A DNA stretch of 64,000 nucleotides from Endobugula sp047636495. Lineage in GTDB: Bacteria > Pseudomonadota > Gammaproteobacteria > Pseudomonadales > Cellvibrionaceae. This document shows, piece by piece, positions 45,760 through 54,452 of this stretch. The stretch is taken from assembly GCA_047636495.1 (NCBI GenBank), contig JBLILH010000005.1:1-64000 (forward strand), read 5' to 3'. The notes under the pieces are model-generated. The model saw only the letters and a program-made list of their open reading frames with translations, searched no databases and was not told the DNA's origin. The translations under genes were made by a program, and so were the position numbers. Position 1 is the first letter of the stretch. Every line of letters begins with the position of its first letter.

Positions 45760-46833
45760 ATGTTGTTTAAGCGGCGTTCCGTAGATGGTTTTAATTTAGC
45801 TTTCCTCGATGTAATGGCCTGTGGTTTAGGGGCGATTGTATTAATCTTTATGCTGGTTAAATTTAATGCGGCTACGGATACCCCCAACGACGAAGTTGAG
45901 CGTTTACAAGAAGAGCTTGCCGCATTAAATAGCAATCTGACAGACACCGACCAAGCCATTGCCGAAACTGCTAGCACCATTAGCGCAGAGGCAACATCCC
46001 TCGCACAAATTAAACAGCGCATACAAAATCTCGCTCAACAGCAAGATGCCGCCCAGCGTACGGTAAACGACAAAAAAGCCATATTGGCTGATGTTGAAAA
46101 ATCCGTTGCGGCTGCCGCTCCACTGCAGACAAATGATAATGTTAGCGTGCAAGGCGTCGGCGAAGAGAATTATCTGCTAGGTTTAAAAGTGGAAGGTAAA
46201 TATATCGGCATCTTAATGGATACCAGTGCCTCCATGACAGATGCAAAACTCATAGATATTATTCGTCGAAAAATTGGTAGTGATGCGCAAAAAAAATCCG
46301 GGCCAAAATGGCGACGCACTCAGCGTGTCGTTAAATGGTTGTTGGCACGGGTGCCTAAAGCATCCTACGTTAGCGTGGTAAGCTTTAACGATACCGCAAG
46401 CAAGGTCGGTACTCTGAGTAGAGTCACCGCGAGTAATGCGAGCTCTATGCAACAACTCAGTAAAAATGTTGGGCAGCTAATCCCGCAAAACGGTACGAAT
46501 TTACAAGCCGCATTGAGTGAAATAAAAAAAGTCAGTCCGAACATGACACACCTTTATGTGGTGACAGATGGTTTGCCGACCTTAGGAGAGCGGTCAAAAA
46601 GCCTTAGTTCATTAGCCAGCTGTACCTCCTTGTTTGGCAAATCAAAAACTATTACCGGCGAGTGCCGCTTACGTTTATTTGTATATAGCTTGCAGCAAGT
46701 CAAACTCGATGGAGTGCAAGTGAATATTATTTTATTGCCCCTAGAAGGCGACCCGCAAGCGCCCCAAGCTTATTGGAATTGGGCGTCTGCCACCGGCGGT
46801 TTAATGCTTAGCCCCGCGGATTCATGGCCATGA
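45760..46833 (+). CDS. vWA-domain protein with ExbD/TolR-like N-terminal helix (first of pair)
   Basis: The protein has 357 residues. The N-terminus LFKRRSVDGFNLAFLDVMAC carries D17 at the start of the only membrane helix (FLDVMACGLGAIVLIFMLVK). This lines up with ExbD (FIDVML) and TolR (LLDVLL), where the Asp conducts protons. Residues ~48-120 form a coiled coil (VERLQEELAALNSNLTDTDQ). The vWA domain from ~147 has MIDAS DTSAS (GILMDTSASM, D152), a Thr in NGTNLQAALSE and the Asp in VVTDGLPTLG. It starts seven bases after the channel gene. Confidence 0.87.
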   Translation: MLFKRRSVDGFNLAFLDVMACGLGAIVLIFMLVKFNAATDTPNDEVERLQEELAALNSNLTDTDQAIAETASTISAEATSLAQIKQRIQNLAQQQDAAQRTVNDKKAILADVEKSVAAAAPLQTNDNVSVQGVGEENYLLGLKVEGKYIGILMDTSASMTDAKLIDIIRRKIGSDAQKKSGPKWRRTQRVVKWLLARVPKASYVSVVSFNDTASKVGTLSRVTASNASSMQQLSKNVGQLIPQNGTNLQAALSEIKKVSPNMTHLYVVTDGLPTLGERSKSLSSLASCTSLFGKSKTITGECRLRLFVYSLQQVKLDGVQVNIILLPLEGDPQAPQAYWNWASATGGLMLSPADSWP

Positions 46834-46857
46834 AGCAATAACTATGAAACGACTGCT

Positions 46858-47799
46858 ATGAAACGACAGCGAGCACCCCTGGAAGTATTTAATATTGCCT
46901 TTCTCGATATCATTAGCTGTGCTTTTGGTGCCATTGTTCTATTGGTTTTGTTAGCAAAAAACAATCCTGAAGGCGAGTTTTTTGATACCTCAACACTCAG
47001 TAATTTAATACAGGCGGTGACTCAAGCAGAGCAGCAAGCACAACAGAAAAACGCATCACTTATTGATAAACAACAACAACTTCAGCAATTACAACAAGCC
47101 ATAGCCAGCAGTGCCAGCCAGCAGCAAGCGCTCAATAGCGATATCGCTGCCGCTAAAAATAAAGTGCAGCAACTGAGTTCCACCGCCGATAGCTTACGTA
47201 ATCTTGTAGGGTCTCGTGAGAGAGCAGCGCTTCAAGCGGGGAGTGCGACTGAGCGAGATGAAGAAGTTGGCGGAATTCCTGTTGATAGCGAATACATCAT
47301 TTTTATTGTCGATACCTCTGGCAGTATGCAACGTATTTGGAGCAAGGTGCTTAATACTATGGATGATATTCTGGATAATCATCCACGTGTAAAAGGCGTA
47401 CAAGTGATGAGCGACATGGGGACTTATCTCGTGTCATCATCAGCGGGTAAATGGCGAAAAGACACCCCAGGTAGCCGTAGAGCGATTTTGTCAGCGATGC
47501 AACAATGGCGCGGCCGCAGTAATAGCAGCCCCGTAGAAGGGTTAACCATTGCACTAAGAACCTATGCACGAAAAACCAAAAGCTTGTCTATTTACATATT
47601 AGGCGACGAATACTCAGGCGGTTCTTACGACCCCGTAATTAATACCCTCAACAAACTCAACACTGATCCCAAAACCGGAAAACGCCTTGCCCGCGTACAT
47701 GCCATTGGTTTTTTATCAGGGCAATCACCGCTTAAATATTCAACATTAATGCGTGAAGTCACGCGGCAAAATAGGGGCACTTTTTTGGCGCTACCGTAA
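46858..47799 (+). CDS. vWA-domain protein with ExbD/TolR-like N-terminal helix (second of pair)
   Basis: The protein has 313 residues. It opens KRQRAPLEVFNIAFLDIISC with the same layout as the previous protein: D17 and C21 at identical positions, then GAIVLLVLLAK as the only membrane helix. A Gln-rich coiled coil (LIDKQQQLQQLQQAIASSAS) follows at ~60-125. The vWA domain from ~143 starts YIIFIVDTSGSMQ (D151-S153-S155). The rest has ILGDEYSGGSYDPV and ends VTRQNRGTFLALP. ATG 46858 is preceded by a tandem 14-bp duplication containing a false ATG. It probably pairs with the first vWA protein on the TolQ-like channel. Confidence 0.87.
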   Translation: MKRQRAPLEVFNIAFLDIISCAFGAIVLLVLLAKNNPEGEFFDTSTLSNLIQAVTQAEQQAQQKNASLIDKQQQLQQLQQAIASSASQQQALNSDIAAAKNKVQQLSSTADSLRNLVGSRERAALQAGSATERDEEVGGIPVDSEYIIFIVDTSGSMQRIWSKVLNTMDDILDNHPRVKGVQVMSDMGTYLVSSSAGKWRKDTPGSRRAILSAMQQWRGRSNSSPVEGLTIALRTYARKTKSLSIYILGDEYSGGSYDPVINTLNKLNTDPKTGKRLARVHAIGFLSGQSPLKYSTLMREVTRQNRGTFLALP

Positions 47800-47966
47800 G
47801 TTATGGTGTACACCGCTGATACTTTACAGTGGTTTTTCGTGCTTATTAGAGTGCTAGATATCAGTAATAGTGTGTCTAAGACATAGGTGTTTACAGATAC
47901 CCGAGCATCTTTTGATGTTAATTGAGCCCGCTTTTACCTCCGCACCTTACACCTGAGATGAGCGTA

Positions 47967-48266
47967 TTACTTACTAAAATCGATATTATATTCAAGTGAC
48001 ATGGCCTCTTTCGTGATAATCCCCTTGATTACATAGACTATATGGTCTACTGGCTCAACGCGAATGGGGGTTATCAGTCGATTGGGGTGTGTATATAGAA
48101 TAGACTCTTGAGTCGTACAAGGTTTTGTCAACAAAACGTAGTAGAGCTTTTTTTGACCAATATCAAAGACTTTCTGTTGCCTACAGGCTTCGTGGATACT
48201 GATTTTATTAAAATAATTGAGGTATTTAAACTTGAAATATTTACAAATATTAGTGATTGTGTGCAA
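47967..48266 (-). CDS. Hypothetical small protein (uncertain)
   Basis: A 99-codon minus-strand frame. Its C-terminal half (QKKLYYVLLTKPCTTQESIL, YTHPNRLITPIRVEPVDHIV) has a protein-like composition, while the N-terminal part (MHTITNICKYFKFKYLNYF) overlaps the candidate gene on the other strand. No family, no clear ribosome site. It may be a remnant or chance frame. Confidence 0.25.
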   Translation of the reverse strand: MHTITNICKYFKFKYLNYFNKISIHEACRQQKVFDIGQKKLYYVLLTKPCTTQESILYTHPNRLITPIRVEPVDHIVYVIKGIITKEAMSLEYNIDFSK

Positions 48267-48559
48267 CCTTTATTACTTGCCAAACAATGGCAAACTACAT
48301 CTATAATAGATACAGCAGCAGTTACCCTAGTTCTTTCCCTTCGTCGTCTTCTGGCAGTAGCTACGGGACTAGTTATGCTTCGGGCTACAATCAATACAGC
48401 CCGACCACTACTACTGGCTATAATAATTACAATAATACTCTTCAGTGTGCAGACGGGAGCGTATATCATAAATATAGCAACCCTTGTGAGACTGTTGACC
48501 CTGAAGACGGTGGCGGTTACTGTAAGTATAAACCTTCTTGTGGGGTCAGTGGTTCTTAG
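48232..48559 (+). pseudogene. Small Ser/Tyr/Gly-rich protein, apparently frameshifted at its signal peptide
   Basis: TTG 48232, with GAGG nine bases upstream, opens a signal-peptide-like MKYLQILVIVCNLYYLP and then stops at 48304. The +1 frame from about 48287 reads on as ANYIYNRYSSSYPSSFPSSS, then SYASGYNQYSPTTTTGY and a Cys-containing end (LQCADGSVYHKYSNPCE, YCKYKPSCGVSGS) to TAG 48559. One base change near 48285 would join them. A terminator follows, so it was a transcription unit. Alternatively ATG 48287 starts a 91-residue cytoplasmic protein. No family is recognised. Confidence 0.5.
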
Positions 48560-48596
48560 TCAGGTCAGCAATACTAGCAGTATATTTGCATGAAAT

Positions 48597-48641
48597 TTAC
48601 GCTCTCTATTTTCTTATGGGAATAAAGGAGCGTAATTTTTT
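48597..48641 (+). terminator. Terminator after the Ser/Tyr-rich gene
   Basis: TTACGCTC pairs with GAGCGTAA (8 bp, with weaker pairing inside the loop), followed by TTTTTT on the plus strand. It lies 38 bases after the stop at 48559. Confidence 0.72.
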
Positions 48642-48914
48642 AATGCTCTTAGGTGTATTCAAACATCGACACCGCATCTAAAATCCTACCTCCGCACTAA
48701 TTTCCTTCCTATCAATTGACCACATTTTTATATGTGGTTTTAGTCAGTTTATATCTATTTATAGCTTCAACTTCTAGAGATTTCAATTTTTTAATAGACA
48801 CATCAACGCCAATGTTAAATGATCGGCGATATATAAGCGTGAAGTGTAAGTTCCAGTCAAATAATCACTATTCGCTGATGACTTGAGACATAATAGTACC
48901 GAAGATGTAAATTT

Positions 48915-49165
48915 TAGGCGGTAGTCGGTAGAGGGTTTTCAGCGGGTGAAGGTTCCTAATGCGCGAAAAAAACTCGTGTAATTTTTGGCGCCCTAATAAC
49001 ATCGCCCCTTAGATAAGCTCAGCACGATTCCCAAACCGCCAAACGCTTTGCCTCAGATAGCGACTGGCTTTCTGCTAAGTCACGCATCACTTGAATATCC
49101 AATTTAACGTGGAAAGGCGCACGGCAGAATAAAGGGAGGTTTTCGGCGCGCTTATCGATTGGTGC
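48915..49165 (+). pseudogene. Degraded 3' end of a third vWA gene, paralog of 46858-47799
   Basis: The DNA resembles the last ~250 bases of the second vWA gene. AAGCTCAGCACGATTCCCAA (49019) matches AAACTCAACACTGATCCCAA. The part near 49065 (GGCTTTCTGCTAAGTCACGC) matches GGTTTTTTATCAGGGCAATC, CTTGAATATCCA matches CTTAAATATTCA, and the end AGAATAAAGGGAGGTTTTCGG matches AAAATAGGGGCACTTTTTTGG. In one frame TGFLLSHASLEYPI is followed by TAA. The similarity fades upstream of ~48915. It shows the cluster once had another vWA copy. The rest of the 48642-49588 gap shows no gene. Confidence 0.7.
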
Positions 49166-49588
49166 AACAGATTGCTATAATGTGTCTAATTGCATTAATC
49201 GTTTCGTAAACGTCGAACAGTCCCATTAAAGCGCTTTAAATACACCGTAAAAAATAGTCGTTCTCTTTCGCAATATTACCATAAACACCTCTTACCGTTT
49301 CGAGGGGTCTGGCCTATCTCGCCGTTCTAGTTTACGGTTTCTAGACTATTTCAATAAATGCATGTTAATTCTTATCGATGATCATCATTACCCCAATGTA
49401 TATCGACAATCAAGAACTTCAATCCGTAGTCGGCATAAGCAGTCTGCACTCTTGGTTCCGCTTACCCTTGATATTGATAGATAGACCTTGTATGTTACTT
49501 AGACTATAAAGTGTGCAACTATCAGATTTCGGATATTAAGCGCACCAACGGTCGAGACTACTCTCGGCCCAATTAATGGAGACGTCGC

Positions 49589-51079
49589 ATGGCTATTGGT
49601 GTTTGGATCAGTTTAATTGGTTATTTCTCTCTCATGATTGCCATCGGTGTTTACGCCATGCGCACATCTACTGCTTCCTCGGAAGACTACATGCTAGGCG
49701 GGCGATCACTGAGTCCCAAAGTGGCAGCACTATCAGCGGGTGCCTCTGATATGAGCGGATGGTTGCTTTTGGGTCTGCCGGGCGCGCTGTATATATCCGG
49801 TCTGGCCTCGGCTTGGATAGGGGTCGGCCTGTTTGTGGGCGCGCTTGCCAACTGGATTCTCGTCGCACCTCGGCTTCGCGAACAAACAGTACATTACGGT
49901 AACGCGATTACGATACCCTCATTCTTGGCAAACCGGTTCCCGACACAAGCTCTATCACTGCGTACAGTGTCGGCAATCGTCATCGTGATTTTCTTTGCCG
50001 TTTATACGTCATCAGGTCTAGTCGCTGGGGGTAAGCTGTTCGAAAGTGCATTTGCCGGAATCTTTAACTTCGGTGGCCTGAGCGATTACGCTGTGGGTAT
50101 TGTCATTACACTGGGTGTTGTATTGGTGTATACGGTTGTCGGTGGTTTCTTGGCCGTGAGTATGACTGACTTCGTCCAAGGTTGTATCATGATGTTGGCG
50201 CTAGTACTAATGCCGGCGGTTGTGCTCTTTGGTGATGGGGGCGGCGGTTATATGCAAGCGACGCAGACCTTGAATGAAATCGATCCGACACTGCTGTCTT
50301 GGACAGAAGGACTGACCTTTATTGGGTGGCTCTCTGCGGTAACTTGGGGGCTGGGTTATTTTGGCCAGCCTCACATCATCGTGCGTTTTATGGCCATTCG
50401 CACACTCAAAGATGTTCCTATTGCACGTAATATTGGTATGGGTTGGATGGCCATTTCACTGATCGGTGCCATTTCTCTGGGTATCTTCGGTCGTGCTTAT
50501 GCAGTACGCAACGGTATCGACATTGCAGATCCGGAAACTATTTTTATCATCTTATCAGACCTTTTGTTCCACCCGCTGATTACTGGTTTCCTCTATGCTG
50601 CTCTGCTGGCCGCTGTTATGAGTACGATCTCTAGTCAGCTTCTGGTGTCCTCGTCCTCCCTTACAGAAGACTTCTATCGTCTGTTCCTGCGCAAAGAAGC
50701 GAGCGACAGCGAGTGCGTAAATATTGGACGGATTTGTGTAGTACTGGTTGGATTGGTCGCTGTTGTCATTGCATCTGACCCTAACTCTGAAGTGTTGGGA
50801 TTAGTGAGTAATGCTTGGGCAGGCTTTGGTGCTGCATTTGGCCCGCTGATTCTGCTATCGTTAATGTGGCCACGCACGAATGGAGCGGGCGCTATCGCTG
50901 GCCTCGTTGTTGGTGCGGCTACCGTTATGATTTGGATTTCACTAGGCTGGGGTGGAGAATTTATGGGTGGCCCCGGCGTCTACTCCATCATTCCTGGCTT
51001 TATCGCATCGTGCATCGCTATCATTGTTGTAAGCCTTGCCACTGACGATGCTGGCGAATACCAACATATCGATCGCTAA
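49589..51079 (+). CDS. putP: Sodium/proline symporter
   Basis: This 496-residue (502 in E. coli) solute:sodium symporter brings in proline for nutrition or osmoprotection. It has ~13 membrane helices; family features include SSEDYMLGGRSLSPKVAALS, GASDMSGWLLLGLPGALY, and FGQPHIIVRFMAIRT. The start ATG has GGAGAC upstream. Codon use looks richer in C-ending codons than in neighbouring genes, and the gene is isolated between two long non-coding stretches, which could mean acquisition or strong expression. A terminator follows. No putA or putR neighbour is visible. Confidence 0.94.
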   Translation: MAIGVWISLIGYFSLMIAIGVYAMRTSTASSEDYMLGGRSLSPKVAALSAGASDMSGWLLLGLPGALYISGLASAWIGVGLFVGALANWILVAPRLREQTVHYGNAITIPSFLANRFPTQALSLRTVSAIVIVIFFAVYTSSGLVAGGKLFESAFAGIFNFGGLSDYAVGIVITLGVVLVYTVVGGFLAVSMTDFVQGCIMMLALVLMPAVVLFGDGGGGYMQATQTLNEIDPTLLSWTEGLTFIGWLSAVTWGLGYFGQPHIIVRFMAIRTLKDVPIARNIGMGWMAISLIGAISLGIFGRAYAVRNGIDIADPETIFIILSDLLFHPLITGFLYAALLAAVMSTISSQLLVSSSSLTEDFYRLFLRKEASDSECVNIGRICVVLVGLVAVVIASDPNSEVLGLVSNAWAGFGAAFGPLILLSLMWPRTNGAGAIAGLVVGAATVMIWISLGWGGEFMGGPGVYSIIPGFIASCIAIIVVSLATDDAGEYQHIDR

Positions 51080-51108
51080 ATAGTATATTGCAGTTATTCA
51101 CCTTAGTA

Positions 51109-51133
51109 AAAGGGCTCTTTAGGAGCCCTTTTT
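51109..51133 (+). terminator. Terminator of putP
   Basis: AAAGGGCTC pairs with GAGCCCTTT around a short TTTAG loop, ~30 bases after the putP stop, followed by TTT on the plus strand; the A run before it makes it possibly bidirectional. Confidence 0.85.
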
Positions 51134-51923
51134 ACGTTGACGTTCAGATAAAGTATGTGGGAAAAATCCTCAGCAGTAACGAGGGCTTTGAGTGGGTTAA
51201 GTGTAATATATAGGGTGATGATAAATGCGTGTCTTTTTTTTGTTCCTGATACTTAACGGTTTTACCTAATACGTTTAATATTAAGAACAGTTGATAGCAT
51301 TAAGTTCGAGAACAAGTGACACAAGCGGTCTCTTCGGTGGAGTAAACGTGATGGCCAATAACATAGGGGGACATTAACCCCCGCTTACTGTGTGCCATTG
51401 TAATTAATACAGATAGTGGGCTGGAGTCCCTTTGTTTGCCGTTTAATGTGGAACGGATGTATGTATTGAAGTCAAAGAGAAAGTAATAGTGTATGACTCA
51501 TCACCTTGAGCATCCCGTGGCTTTTGTGTCGATTGCGGTACGCACTTATTTTTCAAATTTAAGGAAAATGGCACAGACAATGTGTCTGCGAAACTAGTTA
51601 GTGCTCATTCATCAATAGGAATGAGCATTTTTATTTCCCATCGAGACGAGCCATTTATGGATGGACACTAGTTAAAGAGGGTGATGGATAATAAATGGAA
51701 GTATAATGCTTCAGCGGCAGTCGTCCAGACTATTATTGTTTTTCAAATAACCCGAAAGAAATAACCAAAGCCAAGATAATGGAGTGTTTTGTGAAAAGCG
51801 TATAAGCACTCTCCTATAAGTCTTCGTCGCGAATTTAAATGAAAATGTTCATTATTATTTACTAATGGCTATTTATTAATAAGGATGTTCAGTCTTTGCT
51901 ATTAAAGTAATGAAATCAGCGCC
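51134..51923. other. Long gap without a clear gene
   Basis: About 790 bases between the putP terminator and the ybbP stop. The only structured element is the hairpin at 51602-51634. Several short frames have no family signal. Remnants of a lost gene are possible but none was recognised. Confidence 0.45.
51602..51634 (+). terminator. Orphan hairpin terminator
   Basis: TGCTCATTC pairs with GAATGAGCA around an 8-base loop (ATCAATAG), followed by TTTTTA. It lies in non-coding DNA, so it either ends an unrecognised small transcript or is left from a lost gene. Confidence 0.65.
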
Positions 51924-54452
51924 TTATTCAATCTCCCTCAGTACCAACCCCGGCGATACGCTAATAATTTTACGGCAGGCTATTAATCCAAAAATACCGA
52001 TCGTAAAGGCACCTAATAATGGTCCTGTCAGCCATAGCAAATAGTGTGGCGAGGCGGGTTGATCAAATACGCCTACTTGTAAACCGAGCAGTAAGGCTTC
52101 AGAGCCTGCAGTGGCAAGTATACCAGCACAGCCACCTAGCATCGAAAACTCAAACCACACACTGCCCAGTATAAGTTTGCGGCCACTGCCGAAGGCGCGT
52201 AATAACGCAGCTTCTTGCAGCCGATTACTCATGCTGGTGTTGACAGCGGCTACCAGCACTAATAGCCCGCCAATACAGACCAGCCACAATACCAGCTCAA
52301 TACTGCGTGATACCTGATCTACAATACTGCGAACACGTGCAATAATACGATCGACTTCTATCACCACAATAGTGGGATATTGGCGTAGCAACGTATTGAT
52401 AAACGTTTTGTTTTCAGGCGGAATCAGTAAGCTAGTTAAATAGTTGGGAGAAAAATTATCCAAGGCACTGGGTGAAAATAGAAAATAAAAATTAGGCGTC
52501 ATAGAATTCCAATCGACACTGCGAATGCTGGCGACTTCTGCTTGTAACGTTAAACCGCCCAAGCTGAAGGTGATCACGTCACCCAAATCAAGATTAAGGT
52601 CTTTTGCGGTATCTTCTTCTACAGAAACACCTGTGGATAAGGTTTTACCCTGCCATTTGTCCCACCATTGGCCTCTAAGTAATATATTGTCGGGTGCTAT
52701 ATCTTCAGTCCAGCTCAGGTTAAGTTCTCGACGTAGAGTATTAGAGCGGTCGCGATCTACATCACCAAATATGGTGTCGTTTACCGCAGTTAGTCGTCCT
52801 AACACCATCGGGTACATGGGGCTGACAGTAAAATCATTGTTGGTAAACAGCGCTTCAATCGCAGTTTTTTCGTAGGGTGAAATATTTAAAATGAAATGAT
52901 TAGGCGCATTCGCGGGCAGCTGTAAACGCCATTCATCGAGTAGGCTGGTGCGCACCATAAAAAGCACCATTAGCAACATCAACGCACAGGCAAATACCAT
53001 CATCTGAGTTAGAGTCTGTTGACGATAGCGTTGCAAGTTGGCGAGCGCTAAACGCCAGATACTACCTGCTTTTGCGCCAAAGACTTGTCCTGTTCGCAGT
53101 AATAGTAAGCCTACCGCAGCGCCAGTGGCAATAATACCCAGAAGACCCCCTATGACGGCTAGGGTTAATTGGCTGTCGCCACTGTAAACCCAGACTAAGA
53201 GCATAATGGCCGCTATACCTAGTAAACCTCTGGCCCAATTTTGTAAGGTGGCGACCGGCATTTCTCGACGTAATACTCGCAACGGCGATATCTTAGGTAA
53301 GTGCCATAGTGGTGGGAGTGCAAAGCACAACAGGCACAGTAGGCCAGTTGATAAACCTGCTAGATATGCTGTGGGTGAAGCGGGTAATAAGTCAACATTA
53401 AATAAGGATGTGAGACTGGCAGCAATAAGTCGTTGTAGTACTTCGCCAATAAGAATGCCTGCCAGCGATGCTAGCAACCCTAAAATAAACAGCTGAGAAA
53501 AATAGAGCTGTCGTACTTGCTGCGCACTGACGCCTAAGCTTTTTATTAACGCGACTTGGTCGATATGACGTTTGGAGAATTGTTGAGCAGCGATGGAAAT
53601 AGCGACGCTCGCTAGGAGCACGCCTATAATACCCGCTAGCATCAAAAAGCGTGTGCCTCGATCTAGTGCTGAGCCGATATTGCTCTGGGCTTCTTTTAGA
53701 GCAACCCAACGATAATGCTCACCTAATTGTGGTTTTAACCAGTTAGCAAAAGCATCAAGATTGCTTTCTTCTCCTGCTAGTAACCAGCGATAAGTCACAA
53801 GGCTACCAGGTAATACGACGCCAGTGGTGTCTAAATCTTCTATGTTCATCAATACCCGTGGACCCAGTACGCCGAAGCCGCCAGTGAAATCGGGTTCGCG
53901 TATGACAACCTGAGTAATGATGAATTCGCGCGCACCGATGCCAATAGACTCACCCAAAGAAAGATCCATCAGTAGGAGCAAGCGTGAGTCAACCCAGACT
54001 TCACCCGATTTCGGAATACCGTTTGCGGGCTCTATGACGGCATCAATAGCAAAAGCGGTGGTGCTTACGTCTAATGTACCTCGAAGAGGGTACTCGGGGC
54101 TTACGGCTTTAATAGATGCCAGTTGCATATCGTCCTTGGCCATCACCATGGAGCTAAATTCTGCAATGTTAGCTTGTTTGAGCGCATATTCAGCGCTTTG
54201 GGTGCGCCATTCTTCAGGAACGACAAAGCGACTTTTCACGACTCTGTCAGCTGCCAAATAGCTATTGCTTTGTCGAACCAAAGAATTTTCCATACGGTCG
54301 GCAAATACAGCAATGGCTGTGACGACGGCAACGGCTAACATGAGTGCGCTGCCCAGAATCTTAACTTCGCCACTGCGCCAATTACGCCAGAGCAACTGCA
54401 GCGGCAACTTAAGTGATAGTGTTAGTGATAACAAGTTACGCAAGCTGGCCAT
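51924..54452 (-). CDS. ybbP: FtsX-like ABC permease, YbbP type
   Basis: This 842-residue protein (804 in E. coli) has the long YbbP layout: an N-terminal helix (ILGSALMLAVAVVTAIAVFA) and periplasmic domain, FtsX helices near 280-400 (GIIGVLLASVAISIAAQQFS), a middle pair of helices and a second FtsX domain (LVLWLVCIGGLLVLVAAVNT) with LQEAALLRAFGSGRK. Together with YbbA it forms a putative export or lipid-handling ABC complex; the substrate is unknown. It overlaps ybbA by one base, so the two are coupled. Confidence 0.88.
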   Translation of the reverse strand: MASLRNLLSLTLSLKLPLQLLWRNWRSGEVKILGSALMLAVAVVTAIAVFADRMENSLVRQSNSYLAADRVVKSRFVVPEEWRTQSAEYALKQANIAEFSSMVMAKDDMQLASIKAVSPEYPLRGTLDVSTTAFAIDAVIEPANGIPKSGEVWVDSRLLLLMDLSLGESIGIGAREFIITQVVIREPDFTGGFGVLGPRVLMNIEDLDTTGVVLPGSLVTYRWLLAGEESNLDAFANWLKPQLGEHYRWVALKEAQSNIGSALDRGTRFLMLAGIIGVLLASVAISIAAQQFSKRHIDQVALIKSLGVSAQQVRQLYFSQLFILGLLASLAGILIGEVLQRLIAASLTSLFNVDLLPASPTAYLAGLSTGLLCLLCFALPPLWHLPKISPLRVLRREMPVATLQNWARGLLGIAAIMLLVWVYSGDSQLTLAVIGGLLGIIATGAAVGLLLLRTGQVFGAKAGSIWRLALANLQRYRQQTLTQMMVFACALMLLMVLFMVRTSLLDEWRLQLPANAPNHFILNISPYEKTAIEALFTNNDFTVSPMYPMVLGRLTAVNDTIFGDVDRDRSNTLRRELNLSWTEDIAPDNILLRGQWWDKWQGKTLSTGVSVEEDTAKDLNLDLGDVITFSLGGLTLQAEVASIRSVDWNSMTPNFYFLFSPSALDNFSPNYLTSLLIPPENKTFINTLLRQYPTIVVIEVDRIIARVRSIVDQVSRSIELVLWLVCIGGLLVLVAAVNTSMSNRLQEAALLRAFGSGRKLILGSVWFEFSMLGGCAGILATAGSEALLLGLQVGVFDQPASPHYLLWLTGPLLGAFTIGIFGLIACRKIISVSPGLVLREIE

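Noticed and set aside
36559..47799. Zorya-type antiphage defence
   Set aside because: Zorya has a MotA-like ZorA with a long coiled-coil tail, a MotB/OmpA-like ZorB and helicase or nuclease partners; here the partners are vWA, PEGA and lipoprotein genes, with no nuclease or helicase in the cluster.
48108..48593. 161-codon hydrophobic frame (Leu/Val/Thr-rich) overlapping the Ser/Tyr-rich gene
   Set aside because: It is the shadow of the Ser/Tyr/Gly-rich frame; simple-codon repeats read as hydrophobic residues in the next frame.
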